DNA of 64,000 nt from Terfezia claveryi (GCA_015179025.1 WHUX01000031.1:248001-312000); one strand, 5' to 3'; numbered from the stretch's first letter, positions 1 through 12,129 are shown. Program-made: numbers and translations. Notes: generated by a model not told the origin, from the sequence alone.

Positions 1-731
1 CAATCACGAACAACATAAACAACTCATAGTGGGTGTCAGATAGAGGAAGGTAGTGGTTAGGGGTTTGCATGAAAGGAGTTGATGGGGAAGCGACGGTGGT
101 GTTGTACAACCAGTCTGCAATGTGAAATGGGAGTTCAGAGGATATATATTTTAGCAGCTCTGAATTTTCAGTTGATTTTAAGGATAATTGGTGCTTTACT
201 GCGCCGTGCAACTCGTGATGAATGACGTTCTGCTCTATAAACGCACCTCCCCGGCTTTGCTACACTTCTGCATTAGTTTTCTGCGCTATAGAGAATATGT
301 CCAGTTACCTCAGAGGAGAGACCAAGGTAGTACAGCAAAAAATAACCTCCCCATGGTCATGTAATAAATAATTCTCTCTCAATTTCATCTCCCCATAACC
401 TCATACCCGACCCAGCATCTCAACCTCTCTATCCCGAGCCTCTAAGGCTTCTACATTCACAAATGACCTCTTGCATATCAATCCTCCCATTCAATATTCC
501 AACCCAGAATATTCAACTAGAACTTCTAGTGTTTGAATATTATTTTACTTATTGGATAAAGGGAAGGATTCTGATTAGCAAGTGAGATGAAGTTCCCTGA
601 GTCCAGATATTGGACTAGGTAGCAATTTATGATACATACATCAAACTTTCCAGCAAGCAAGGTATTAACCACTCATCCAACCTCAATCACAACGATTCCA
701 AAACAACCAAAAATACATAGCATCAACCTCC
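1..731. other. Intergenic, no gene seen
   Basis: AT-rich sequence with no ORF, tRNA or clear repeat that I can support. It ends at the left copy of the 9-bp duplication that flanks the LINE tail at 732. Confidence 0.5.
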
Positions 732-892
732 TTTCTTTTTTTTTTTAAAAAAAAAAAAAAACTCCTTACTCCTATTCAGTCCCATAGTAAGGGGACCATG
801 AGGAGCCACCCGGAAATCCGGTTGGGTTCAGGACAAGGCAAGTTAATCTGCCAGGTCCGGCGTCAATATACAACAAAGTAGAACCCCAAGCC
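732..892 (-). mobile_element. 5'-truncated LINE tail with target duplication
   Basis: On the minus strand this runs from a GGACCTGGCAGATTAACTTG block through a short CCGGAAATCCGG-like hairpin to a T/A homopolymer tail at 735-761. TCAACCTCC is repeated perfectly at 723-731 and 893-901, which marks a target-site duplication. The same 3' module occurs near 31.1, 31.5, 39.3, 41.1, 41.3, 44.6 and 46.3 kb. The 44.6-kb copy lies downstream of an RNase H reading frame, so I infer these are dead-on-arrival copies of a LINE. A SINE using the same tail is the alternative. Confidence 0.8.
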
Positions 893-901
893 TCAACCTC
901 C

Positions 902-1502
902 CATGCTATGTAATAATACATTTCAGGACGCACTTCCTCCCAGTGTTTCCACAGATCATGCTACCAATTGTGCTAGCGCAGTCCTAAATATTTTTGTCAA
1001 TATGGCTTCTCTTGTGCACAACAATGACCCGTAATTTGCAGACCCACCCATCCCAGATGGTCGATAAGACGCTTCACTCACTCTTCCAACCAAAAATTAG
1101 AACTCAGGTGTTCGTTTCAATTCCATTGGAGATATACGTAAAAGGGTACCATTCCTGTAAATACAAAGTCATATAAAACCTCCATAAGATCATCTATCCA
1201 CTGCAGCTATCAATTCCAGCCAAGTAATTAACTAGAGCGAGCAATGATTTCAGGAAATTATAACAATGATAGAAAAATTTGCAATCAGCGCAAGTTATCA
1301 ATAATTTGAACTAAGGACAAACGTAATATTCACTATTTACCTCGATCCAGATTCGAAAATAAACCTCTAAGAAAAAAATATTAACGCTCTTGGGATATAC
1401 AGAAAGAACTCGATCGCTAAGGATGGCTGCTAAGGCTGACAAGAACAAGGTAAAGGTCAATAGAACAAGATCAATAGAATACGCTGAATAGAACAAGCTG
1501 AA
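902..1502. other. Intergenic, nothing recognised
   Basis: No supported gene. The short reading frames here have no start context, splice signals or recognisable motifs. Confidence 0.45.
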
Positions 1503-1504
1503 TA

Positions 1505-2084
1505 CAGTGGTGTCGCGTTATAAGAAACTGTGCCCCGGTCCCATCAAAATTTGTATGGAAAAATAAGAAACTCTTTGTTTCTTAACTCTTCGCTTAGTAG
1601 TTTCTTATAACGAAGTTGCAGTTGGTCCATGTCGCAACGTGTTTTCAAGTAAAGGTATATGGTACAGCAACTGCTCCAAGCAATGATATTGCGGAAGTTA
1701 AGGAGGAGATATATGATTGTATCCTTGTTGCGCATCCTGATTTTCCTCGAGCTAGCCTTCCTGAGTTTATTAATTCTGTAGATGAGGGGTGGTGGAGGAT
1801 TCGGTAGAAGAGGGGGAGCAGCGCATTTTAGATACCTGAGCCTGCTCCTATTTATGAGTCTGGTTCTGATGTGGACAATATTCCACATGTCCCTGTTATT
1901 TCCTGAAAAGCTGCAATGGAAGCCCTTGAACTTCTTGGTCTCTTTCGTCTTCAAAATCCTCAGGGTATTTTACTCCCTCCTTGGACATTTCCTTATTTTT
2001 TGTGTATATCTTGTTATAAGAAATCTTGTGTTATAAAAAACCTTGTAGTGGTCCCGAGCAGTTTCTTATAACACGACACCACTG
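1505..2084 (+). mobile_element. Internally deleted pogo-type DNA transposon
   Basis: The ends form a 26-bp inverted repeat, 1505-1530 against 2059-2084, matching at 25 of 26 positions and beginning CAGTGGTGTCG. TA sits on both sides (1503-1504 and 2085-2086), the usual duplication for Tc1/mariner/pogo elements. The interior holds plus-strand fragments that read like the C-terminal region of a fungal pogo transposase (AMEALELLGLF around 1915-1950), interrupted by stops. The catalytic core is absent, so the copy is non-autonomous. Assignment to pogo rests on the TA duplication, the CAGT-type end and the C-terminal resemblance. Confidence 0.72.
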
Positions 2085-2129
2085 TAGGACAAGCAAGGTC
2101 AGCAATGAATAACAAGACATTAATATATG

Positions 2130-3020
2130 TTCTGGTCCATTCCGGGATTCAGTCCATACCAGTATGGACCGGGCCGTTGCGAGATTTCCGGGCCGTTCCG
2201 GGATGGCATATATGTGACTGGAAACCGAGTCTATCATATTTTTTCACTACGAGTAATTTCATGATACCTCTTGTTAATAGTACTATAGGTCTTGTTCTTT
2301 ACTGCATGTAGCAAAGTATCATGAACATGTTACATCATGCTCCAAAACCACTCGTTTCATATCATTATTTTTGCCAACAATCAAAGTACAATATGTCCTT
2401 GCGGATCATATTTTCATTTCATGCCTTCCATCGCAGATTGATTGCTGGAAAATCGCCTGCTGGGGCCTTCAAGTTAATTTTTGCCATACTGTGAAACTGG
2501 TTGAGATCATAATCTTCTATAACAGACATTGCTTGAGCAAGTCGTTGGTAATATTGTGGTAAGGATTTGATTAAGCAAAGCCCTGGCTAAAATTCTCGTG
2601 TTTGTTGCAAAGGAGTTATCGGGATCTTTTGAGCTACTATTTATTACATTTTAAAAGCTACTATTGCATGTGCTACTAGTCTAGTTGGCACATGCATGCC
2701 GCTACATCCTCTTGTTCTTTGATCCACATAACATTCATTTCTGGTATACCTCTGTTCTCGTGGTATACCTCTAGGTACTGAGTATTTCTTTTGATACGTC
2801 GCATATGTTATCTCCGATGTTCTTTGACCAAATGTTGCTACAAAATAACCTTCATTATTGAATAAGTCCCTATTTAGTAATTATAACGTCGCTGTGGCCG
2901 CTGTGGTGTTGCGGTAATTCCCTGTTGCCATCTGTGGCATTGAATTTAAACCCGTAACGGCCTGGTCCGTTGCGATATCCAGTTCCATACCGATGGACTG
3001 AATCCAGGAACGGACCAGAA
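2130..3020. mobile_element. Inverted-repeat element, about 0.9 kb
   Basis: TTCTGGTCCATTCC at 2130 recurs inverted at the right end (to 3020). About 25 of 28 terminal positions match, and the two sides share GC-rich subterminal blocks rich in CCGTTGCGA. The terminal region contains a small self-complementary stretch around GTCCATACC. No coding sequence survives inside. I could not find a convincing target duplication, so the superfamily is open. A piece of the subterminal CCGTTGCGAGA block also appears at about 8795. Confidence 0.6.
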
Positions 3021-3532
3021 TATCTCTAATAAACTTTATTCTTCAACATCTTTCAGAACTATTCAATGATTTAGTTTTGAATTATTAGTAATATCTGCTA
3101 ATATTATGTATTCTTAACATGCTCAAGAGTTTTTTCTACATTATCTTCGAATATATTTTGTATGACTTGGTCAGTTATTTTGCGGTTTTTCTTCAATCGA
3201 TCGTAGTACGACTCGTCTGACTCTACTCTCAGACTCACCAGTCAGTTCGGCAATCGTTCAGGATAAGTGAAATACGTGATGTTCAATTACTCGGACTCGT
3301 CGTCCATATTTTTGTAACTTCGTCATTTTTAAAGGTAAGTTTCAGTACCATGGTCTGAAGAATATAATCACGGCTACGTATTTTTGCAATCTACACTTAA
3401 CGTAACTGCCCGGTACAAATTCATTTAACGCCACTGTACATACGTGACGTATCACTCATTTTCTAAATTACTAATATCACTCCTGTATCCAGTTCCAGCC
3501 ATCTTCAGAGCCAGACTCAAAGTTCCGGATGG

Positions 3533-5592
3533 CTACCATAATTCGTCATGGCCCTTCTCTTCAGCAGGTGACAGCAAATTCCCACCACCATCTTGGCAGC
3601 TTGTCCTTCGTTCGCATTGTAGTACTCCAATTGCTAAAAGAGCCTTCCAAACTTCGCCCTTAAGTGTTTCCCATATCCTGTCGTAAATATCCACATTGCG
3701 CTCAAATGGAGGAATTGCCCATGGGAATACCTTCCCACTAGAACCACGATAAACGAGGCCAGGGCATGCTATATCAAGGTATAAGCGGCACAGGAAGCAA
3801 CATGCTTTTGAGACACCAACTATGTTGGAACATCGCTGTACTCATGTCAGTACAGCTTCACAGCGAGGGTATAGTAAATGCCTGGTAATACCTGTACTTC
3901 TCCAATAAGCGACGAAAACTTTGCCCTCTTTCCCGGAGGCAGCAAATTGTGGAGAAGTCTTACGTCACAGTGTTTCATGCACCCGAGGGACGCTTCAGTA
4001 TGGTGCTTGCCAGTAAATGCTGTTTCCCAACCGTCCCAACGTTCTACTAACTCCCAATTTTCAGAGGGTTCTCTCATTTCGCGAGTAACCTGAGCTTTAG
4101 CTTTTGCCTTTAGCTTCTTTTTACAAAGCTCCCTCTGTTCCACTGGCAAGTCTTGGAGGGTGTGGTCAATTAAAGTATCCAGTGACGCTTGTTGAGACAT
4201 TTTGTAAGTCTCTTGTTTGAGAGTTGTGATATTGACAGGCCTTCGAACACGTTTTGTGAAAGAAAGTACCCCTGAGCTCCATTGTACAGTTAATTGTAAC
4301 CACTTGATGAGACATCCAATCGGATCGCTAGTTACTAGTTCCTTGGAGAGTAGGACATCTTCATCCTCAAGGAGGATTCTATCTTCCTGAGTGGCTATCA
4401 GGTAAGTCTGAAGCCTCGTAAAGCATGAACTCAAGTCTCAAAGGGGGAGTTACCTGTTTTAGGAGACCACTGGCTTCCAGCTCATCCTTCAGCGCCATAG
4501 TAACAATCCAGTTTTTAATTGCCGGGTGGTTTAGGAAAACTTGAAAAGAAACGCAACCATTGACTAGTAGCTCTAGTAGACGAAAATCTCGAGTCAAATT
4601 CGTTAGATGATCAGTAAAATCATCCATTGAAATATTGTTTCCTCCGGTTCGGGCGTCTGCTACGTGATCTATACTCGTCAATGTTTCCCGAAAGGTCTTC
4701 TGGACAAGTTTATAGTATGGGTAAACAGAGACTTGGTCCAACTTTATGTGACCGTCATTATCGAGACTGAAGTCATGGTCAGGAAGAATTTTCTTTGCGA
4801 TATTGAGGAGTCTGTGTTCCTTTAGTTTAAGGAGACTTTTTGGGAGGTTCAACAATCGTTTATCAGGTGGAAGCTGTTGTCCAGCACTTAGCATTGTCTC
4901 GAGGTCAGGTGCGCTAAGGAAAACGGTGTAGAATCGTTGACTGGAATACGGATGTAACGGGCTGTTGAACCGTTGTTTAATCTTATTCAAGCATTGGGCA
5001 TATGTGAACTGCTCAAGCTCCAGTCTTATTGCCTTGATATCAGAAGTATTGGATCCTATTCTGACTTCGTATAATTTTTCGGTAAACGATTCAAGCTGCC
5101 TCGCATGGCCAGCAGGATCGAAAGGCCCACTGAAATTATAGTCAATTAGGAGCATCAACTTGGCACCATAGTTATATAAGACTCACCTTTTGAGAAACAC
5201 CGTTTTCCAGTTATCGCCGAACCTCTTATTTGGCGGAGTGTGGATACTTTGGGCACAGGAATGTAAGAGGACTTCGCTGCGGCAGTCCTGGTTGAGTTTT
5301 TCATACTATATAGGCCTTGGATTGGTATCACTGCATTTTCGGAAACTGTTGTGAATATGGTGGTGGAATCGCGTCCTTGAACAACAAGTACAGCGGTAAC
5401 ATCCGACTTTTCCCGGCAGGTGAGCAAGGTCGCCACACGGTCTGATGCCATCAAAACCTCATAATGCGGATGGTGTTCAGAACGGCGAAAAGGGGGTTCG
5501 ATCTGCTGTTGTACAATAGAGAGGAAAGTAGAAGCGGAGCGAATCAGCAAATCGAACTCCTCGATCGTGAGGGTATCTGAAGCATCAGACAT
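3533..5592 (-). CDS. OTT_1508-type deaminase domain protein (4 exons)
   Basis: Predicted zinc-dependent deaminase of the fungal OTT_1508-like family; the substrate is unknown. Exons on the minus strand: from ATG 5592; a long middle exon ending 4454; 4407-3892; 3835-3533. The intron at 4453-4408 (46 nt) and the one at 3891-3836 (56 nt, branch TACTGAC) are clean and phase 0. Exon 3 carries the HTEASL motif (the HxE half of the active site). The last exon carries GVSKACCFLC, which supplies the CxxC cysteines, followed by RGSSGKVFPWAIPPF, the family signature. The protein is about 560-580 aa. The one flaw is the first junction. The best donor (GTGAGT, 5186) and best acceptor (TTTCAG, 5130) do not keep frame; a weaker donor at 5182 does. 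Either that donor is used or there is a 1-nt indel. The gene otherwise looks intact. Family call is by motif. Confidence 0.82.
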
Positions 5593-7513
5593 TGCTGTTT
5601 CAGAGGGTGGCGTGCGTGGGACTGGAAGCTGGGGCCTGATATTTCTGTTTCTCCTTAGCCCAAGCTCTCTTTCTCAGCTCAGTCAGCTGCGGTCTGAAAC
5701 GAAGCCTTAGAAACACCGTATTCCCTACTATCAGGCTCTCGATCACGCAACACAGAGGAGAAAACACAAGTATAAAGTTGTGAAGGGCCCAGGTGCTTGA
5801 GGGGGTAAATCAAAGTGGATGGTGTTATAAGGACTACCAGAGGTGAAAAGTAGGGGAGATCGGGGAAGTGGGAAGTGGGAAGTGGGAAAAAAAAGGCGGA
5901 AGATCACCTCGACAATAGACTCAAGTGAAGTCCGAAATTGAAGTTGAAGTCAATGTTCAGAAGTTTATAGAATTCTAGAGTCATGATAACCGTTTGCATA
6001 GTACATACCGCCAAGGGATGTAGGACGATGTGATAGATGTAAAGGAGCATATATTCCTAAGTCTAACTAGAAGGCAACCTTATGGTCTGAGCCAAGCCTT
6101 CTGCCAAGCCCGACTATATACCTATCTAGGTACCGGAATACAATGCCGCCATGTGGTACTACGTACCACAGGGATAGACAATCACTTAGCGGCGCCGTGC
6201 AAGTTAATAACACAAATTCTTGTTGGAAGTTATGCTTTGTTGATATATATATGCTTTGTTGAAGTTCATATGCTTTTACACGAGGATACTTACGTTGCAT
6301 CAACTGCTATTGCTTCTGACGAATTCTCTCTTGTTACAGTGGTTATATAAACAGCTCAAAAATCCTGTCTGTATTAGATAGATACAAGCAATCCAGATCA
6401 GTACAATTCGGTGCAGTGCAATCCAGTCCAATCCAATTGTCAGTCTACTGCTTCTGTATATGCTCTCGTTCTCCCTGTACATTTCCAACAATTCTAATAC
6501 TAGTTCACTATGTAGTAAGTAGAGCAAACGTTACTTGAAGTGCTTGTGCCAACCAGACTACTTGCAAAGATGCAACTATTTTGTATCAAGGGTTGTTTGT
6601 ATCACGCACAAAACAGCGGCCCACAACGAAGTGTAAGAGCCGCAAGAAGTCGAAAGAGGGTTCCTCAATATTATTGAATAGCAATATCCGTAGTGCCCAA
6701 ACGAAGGTCATCTCGGCTCTGACCTCCTTCACTACAGCCCTCTGTTCCCGAAACCTCAAACTTGGCAAAGTTACCTAGCCCGGTGAACCCTATTAAGGTC
6801 AAAAGGCTCGATCTCACCATACCATCCGCAGTCCTTACACTCCTCTACCAGCCTGCACAATCTTCTCCCCACTGTTCATTGACAACCATAATAGGTAATG
6901 ACAAAGCTGCCCGCAAAGTAACTGTAAGATTAGGATCTTATACATCTAATATTAGTAACAAGTCAAATCCATAAGAGTCTAGAAAGCTATAGAACTCGTT
7001 AACACTACAACACCTAATATCGAGGTGGAGTCAATACTTTGATCAAACAGTACCCGCTGGCGCTGATATCGTTTGCCTCTGGCTCTACGTAGCGGTTTAG
7101 CGTTTTGTTTGTGTTTCGCTGGACCAGGCCCGGACACAAGAAGTCAAAAATTCTAAATACCTATTGCGTGCTACGGGTGGGAGACTTTCTCGTAGTCTCG
7201 GCACCCGACCCTCGAGCTTGGCAAATTTCTCGCGTGGTCACAAGTTGCAGTCTAATGGCACTAGGCCTACTAGGGTAGTCACTACGGTACCTTTTTGGGA
7301 CTAGCTGTACATTGCTCTTGTAGGGAGCCAATTCATCCCGTGTAGATGAAGTTGCAGCCCACAGGGGCATTCTTTCCCGTAGGGGCTAAAATCTTTTCCA
7401 CCAGTGAGAGAAGGTATGCCGTGTGGGATTGGCTATGCTCATCTTTCATGTACATATCTACTTATACTCGTGCCGAAACCACAGAATCTTCAACCTCCTG
7501 GCAGAAGTTCACA
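5593..7513. other. Intergenic with repeat fragments
   Basis: No gene supported. Around 6078-6172 lies a diverged copy of the dispersed repeat seen at 42.7 and 44.3 kb (shared CCAAGCCCGAC and GCCATGTGGTACT blocks). At 6546-6560 there is a solo GTGCCAACCAGACTA end with only a weak (6/9) flanking repeat. The deaminase upstream region has a CTTATAAC box near 5832 on the minus strand, which could act as a TATA element. Confidence 0.45.
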
Positions 7514-8310
7514 ATGTCGACAACCCCCACACCTCGCAAGGTTATAGAGCCATACAAAATTGTTGAGGCTCGGATACAGCAGGCTATTGAGCATCTCTCC
7601 ACCTTAGAAAGACCAAATATTGCTGCTGTGCGCGAGAATTTTTTGTACCAGAGGGAAGGCTTCGAGACCGCTATAACTGAATTCCATCAGTAAATGAACG
7701 ACTACCACACAACAAAAAGCTTACTGAAGCAGAAGAGCTTGCAGTTTGCAAGTAATTGATCGCCTTGATAAAATGAGACTTTCTGCTCGCCTTCCTATGA
7801 TTGCTGAGTGCGCAAATTCTATTTTAAGGCGGAATCACACCAGCGGCACCGATAGTAGGGGGACATTGGGTCCGGCGTTTTTTAAAGCGATATCCAGAGT
7901 ACTGTACTCGTAAACAAGTATCTCTTGAGGCTGCACGGAAAAATGCACAAATACCAGAGACCATTACAGAATTTCTTGAAGACTACCAAAGAATATGTAT
8001 GGAAAAGGGTATTGAACCACATGATCAATACAACTATGACGAACAGGATTCTGAATTGGTATTGGCAAGAATCAATGGATTGTTACAAGGGAGCTTGATC
8101 GTGCAAAACCTATGACAATTGGAAGTTCGACTAATCGAGATCTTATTACTGTCTGTGAAAAAAATCAGCTGATGGTTCTACACTTCCACCAATGATCAAA
8201 CAACACAGAGAGTGTAAGCAGGTAGTACCATTCAATAGAGCAGAAACAGGTGATTCCAATAGTTCAAGAATTATTCAAATTGGTCCAGTAGTTGTTGAGA
8301 TAATGTAGAA
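7514..8310 (+). pseudogene. Decayed pogo/Fot1-type transposase
   Basis: From ATG 7514 the first frame reads like the N-terminal helix-turn-helix of a fungal pogo transposase (PRKVIEPYKIVEARIQQAIEHL). It stops at 7691-7693. Later blocks continue the family in shifted frames: VIDRLDKMRLSARLPMIAE, then a CENP-B-type HTH block (WVRRFLKRYPEYC), then a stretch around EKGIEPHDQYNYDE that aligns with the first catalytic Asp region. Several frameshifts and stops separate these blocks and the rest of the DDE core is lost. This is a different pogo lineage from the element at 15.9-18.1 kb. No inverted ends were found with confidence. Confidence 0.7.
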
Positions 8311-8640
8311 TTGTAGTGGTAAAGTCCTTCTCATAGCCAGTGATGGCCGACCGACAACTTCACCCACACCCTACCACAATGTGATATCGACTGGCAGACA
8401 CTTAGGGTAAGTGGTCTAAAAGGTGCACTATCGAGATATATTAGTACTGATTGAACAAAATTCATGGGGGGGTTATCAAACTGCATCTCAGGTGTGAACG
8501 TTGAAAATTCTGTGGTTTCGCTGTCTGGCACTCGCAGAGAGCGAGTGCTGGCGGCGGAGTGAAAACGAAGCTCAAGGGGAACCCCTGTTAGGCACGAGTT
8601 AGCACTAAATTATAAGAGATAGTAACTATACTAGTAAGTT

Positions 8641-8876
8641 TACCGCGGTAATTCGAAATTAAGAACCCCCCTAGAATAGGTTTAATGTACATACAGGTAT
8701 TAGAGGCTAGTTGGGGTTCATATATACTCTAGGTGATATTGAGACTAAACCATCAGCAGTACTGATAGATGTCGGTTCTGATTGTTGTCGTGCTGGCCGT
8801 TGCGAGACTGGTATATGCAGACCCCAGCCCACATTCGAAATTAAGAACCGGTTCTTGATTTCGAATTACCGCGGTA
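8641..8876. mobile_element. 236-bp MITE with 27-bp inverted ends
   Basis: TACCGCGGTAATTCG opens the left end (8641-8667). The right end (8850-8876) is its inverted copy, 26 of 27 matching. The right half also contains a hairpin around AAGAACCGGTTCTT. If one extra base is counted on the right, the flanks TAGTAAGTT (8632-8640) and TAGTAATTT (8878-8886) are an 8/9 duplication of 9 bp. That would suit a Mutator-like superfamily, although a TA-type insertion cannot be excluded. Confidence 0.75.
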
Positions 8877-8889
8877 GTAGTAATTTACT

Positions 8890-10177
8890 GCAGTATAAGA
8901 TCCTGCAGGAATTCTTGGTATTGTAGATTTTTTTTTTTCCCCATAGACCTTCTCATACATCATTAGAATACTATAAAACAGTATCTACCTACCTAGTATA
9001 TAATTCTAGGTGTCTACTTCATTTTAGTATAAATTTGAGGAATTGAAGTACTTAGTAATCTGTATATAAATAGGTACCTGTAATTAAGAAAGTACTATTT
9101 TGTACTTTACCTAGATCCTATATGTAAGAAATAGCTGGAATTTTTCTAGAGTAAAAAGATCATGCAACAAAATATTTATAAAAAAATATTATACTTATGA
9201 TGCTCCAAAACTTTACTGAATTCCATATAGTATATCGATATTCAGTATAAGATAGTCTATATAGCCTGAACTATAAGGTCCCATCTATAAGAACCTAATT
9301 CTCAAATACCTTTTACATTGGAAATGTTGCAGATTTCTATAGTAGCAATAAACGAGATGAAGGTGATGAGTTGTAAACTACACAAGCATGTACTTCATAT
9401 TTGAAGGGCTTGAGATAATTTTCTGGAAATCTCCCCTTGTTCACTGTCTGCCATCTCCCACTAATCAACAGGAAGGGTATGTGATGTGGAAGGGGTGGTC
9501 AAAAATGACTTCATAGGGTGTTTTTTGAGTGTAGCAGAATGTTTTGTTGGATTCACATTACCAAATTGAGGGAATTATATTAATTGCCCGCGACCGGCAC
9601 AGAGGGTATGCTGCCCGCGGGCGGCCGATGCCCACGAGCGGCCCAGAACATATATTGTAGTGGATTTGGAATATTGGGTGCATGTAATAAGTCTAGAATG
9701 CATAGAAGCTCACGAGTGGGATAATGCCGATCTAATAAGCCATATGTAGTAGTTGTCGGTCATCAGTACTATGTCTATCTTGTCGAGGGCTGGGTACTCT
9801 GAAAATATCACTAGTAGCAAAGACATGCCACTTCACTACATTGTCCGGAGTTTTAGTAGTGGATTTGTTAACACAAAACGCAGGTCTCCACAGTCTGGTA
9901 GCACCTAGTTGTAGCTAGACTGTGTCCTATTATATAAGGAATGATGAGATTGGATTTCATGGCTTAACGCCACATAGGAGTAATGAGTATTAAAACAAAA
10001 ATAATCATAATAATGACGGGAAGAGGCTAGACCTATAGTTTAAACTTATCGAACAAAAATATGAGTTTGTAGTTCAAAATGAGAAATATGATTGAGAAGA
10101 AGGAGTATTTGCATGAATATAAACTAGCCGTTCCTGTACAATGATGGTCATACACCATCAAGTATAGCACGTGGTGT
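8890..10177. other. AT-rich intergenic DNA
   Basis: Largely AT-rich with no coding signal. At about 9974-10006 a plus-strand ATAGGAGTAATGAGTATT stretch followed by A-rich sequence resembles the last bases of the LINE tail. Nothing else recognised. Confidence 0.45.
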
Positions 10178-10693
10178 AAGTTTTTTTTTTTAATTTTTTT
10201 TTAACGTCTATACCCGTGATCGACCTACAGGGTCCCGAAGCCTCCCCTTTGAAGGTTCAGTCTATGCTTTCGGTACAAGAAGCGGGTCCAGCTTCCCAAG
10301 CTCAAGAAATAACAAAAGAAAACCACAACAAAGATAAACAACCGTTATACACCTCCACCGCCAGAAACCGTCCCCTTATGTGGGATTGAAGTTAGAAAAG
10401 ATAGACTCAACCAGATCCTCGAGGACTTCCTTATCTCTGTCTTTTCTCTTCCGCAACCACCGCTCCCTATCGTCCACCTGCTCCCATAAGCTCCACCTCC
10501 GCCCTATCCACTCCCTGGCAATACAGGACAAGAGCCACATGCTCCCCTGCTTCCGGCACTTCCTCTTCACAAAACTTTCATTCGGGGTCCACTGTGTCCA
10601 GTACATAACTCCAACTTGCACTTTTCCCTTTCCGTTCCTCCACTGTGTATAATTAACATGAGCCTTCTCGTTCCACCGTAGAACCCTCCGCAT
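10178..10693 (-). mobile_element. Possible LINE-like 3' end with coding remnant
   Basis: A reading frame at 10693-10376 ends in a basic, Trp-rich tail (REWIGRRWSLWEQ, DRERWLRKRKDRDKE). About 170 bp further on, at 10178-10203, is an A-rich tail on the minus strand. Coding sequence followed by a short 3' UTR and an A tail suggests a non-LTR retrotransposon 3' end of a different family from the one near 44.6 kb. I do not recognise a reverse transcriptase or RNase H motif, so this is tentative. Confidence 0.35.
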
Positions 10694-11170
10694 TCCTGTC
10701 CTACTACCCTCCAGCTCGCCTGCCTCTTCTTATTCCAGGCTTGTCTAATAGGTACCCCCCTCCGTAATCAACCGCCCTCACTTGCTCCTCTGCTCCGTAG
10801 GTGTACTATATATTTTCTGCTTAAAGACAACCTCATATAGTGTGAAGGTGTCCCTGAGTGTAAGTCAATATGCAACTAATATTAATTTGATACTCCAATA
10901 TGCCTGAGAATTTATAGCCATAATAATAACAGGTAAAAGTTACAAATCCCGTCGCAGATATCCAAATATTCGGTTGAGCGGCTGCCACTCTCACAGTATG
11001 TTTAGCTGACTGGCTGGCATACCCGCATTGGAGTGGCGACGCACATACGTATCCTGTGGCGAGCCTACCTCGGCTGGCCACCATCCTTGTATTGGGCCAC
11101 TTACTGTAGAGGCCAGCCCAACTAGGAATACCGATTTCTGGGCAGATCCGTAATCAGTTGGAGCCAGGGT

Positions 11171-11956
11171 TTAGTGTGAAAGGGGTGGAAAGTTGCACGG
11201 ACAGTTTCGATCCAGCTGTATTGCTCCAGGGCACAGGCCATATTGGCCTTGTTCGTCCACACACACATAAGGAGAGCCATCGAGGTCCCGAACCCTTTTT
11301 TGCCTCATTCCCCTTATCCAGTGCAAGATGAGTTGTTGGTCTGCGAAAATCCTTCCCAACTCTTCATTCCGCTCATTATACTTCCTCTCGTATTTCCTCC
11401 GCAGTTCCATCTGAGGACCGTATATAATGCGATACTGGTCTCGCTTCGACTGTATGTCCAGTAGGTCTTGGCGACCTATGCACAAGGCAATTTCTTCCTG
11501 GGCGTAACGGCAGGCGAAGTAATTGATTCTTTGGCAATGAATGATTTCCGTCCACATCCACCTCTCCATCTGCCCTCTCGAATGACCCGCTCGAGGCACA
11601 GTAAACCGTGGTTGCTGTGCCCACCTCGCCCGTGTGAAGGTGGAAGCTGTTGACCAACCATCGACCACTTGCAGCGGAATATTGTTGATTCCCCGGCACG
11701 AGAAATTGTAACAAGAATAACCATCTTGCAATTGCGTGGCATAGAAATCGGGATGCGCCCATGGTAGCCCCTGTATAGCTCGGACCTGGTCGTATTCGAA
11801 ACGTATACTACATTTTTCTCTGTGAGGGTCGCCCTGACATTGTTTATATATCTGACATCGTTTTGCGAGAGCTACCTCCGCTCTGACACCAGGACCCAGC
11901 TCAATACGAGTGTGGTGACCACAGTCGGGATGGATATGGTCTTTCCAGAGACACAT
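11171..11956 (-). CDS. Cys-rich fungal protein, paralogue of the 14.3-kb gene
   Basis: Single-exon frame of 261 aa with ATG at 11956. It opens MCLWKDHIHPDCGHH, the MCxxx...CGH start common to a group of uncharacterised fungal proteins that probably bind metal through Cys and His. Cys/His positions cluster at the N-terminus (residues 2, 12, 14-15, 34, 40, 49) and at the C-terminus (LCPGAIQLDRNCPC). A charged helical region fills residues 170-220. The gene at 14265-15044 shares the N-terminal pattern, a conserved FExDxxR motif after the fourth Cys, a central Trp/Cys block and the CPGA-LD--CPC ending. No signal peptide or membrane segment is evident. A TATA box lies about 160 nt upstream. Function unknown. 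Confidence 0.75.
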   Translation of the reverse strand: MCLWKDHIHPDCGHHTRIELGPGVRAEVALAKRCQIYKQCQGDPHREKCSIRFEYDQVRAIQGLPWAHPDFYATQLQDGYSCYNFSCRGINNIPLQVVDGWSTASTFTRARWAQQPRFTVPRAGHSRGQMERWMWTEIIHCQRINYFACRYAQEEIALCIGRQDLLDIQSKRDQYRIIYGPQMELRRKYERKYNERNEELGRIFADQQLILHWIRGMRQKRVRDLDGSPYVCVDEQGQYGLCPGAIQLDRNCPCNFPPLSH

Positions 11957-12113
11957 ATTCGTCGTGCCTGTCGTGAAACTCCTTTGTGAATATTCACAGG
12001 AGACAAGAGGTTAAGTAGATATGCTGCAGCGTAGGATGTGAGGAGATATTGCTGAGTGTGCTTGGTTGAGCCTGTGGGTCGGGGATGGAACTCCAAAAGA
12101 GGTACCAACAAGC

Positions 12114-12121
12114 CTTTTATA
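12114..12121 (-). promoter_or_regulatory. TATA box of the 11.2-kb gene
   Basis: TATAAAAG on the minus strand, about 158 nt upstream of the ATG at 11956. Start of transcription would fall near 12085, leaving a 5' UTR of about 130 nt. Confidence 0.5.
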
Positions 12122-12129
12122 TCTAGGCG

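Noticed and set aside
2130..3020. A hAT-type or Mutator-type identity for the 0.9-kb inverted-repeat element.
   Set aside because: I tried 8-, 9- and 10-bp flanks and found no convincing duplication, so the superfamily stays open.
11243..11742. Overlapping frames on both strands over the Cys-rich gene at 11.2 kb.
   Set aside because: They are shadows of the 261-aa frame, which has the paralogue, ATG and TATA box.
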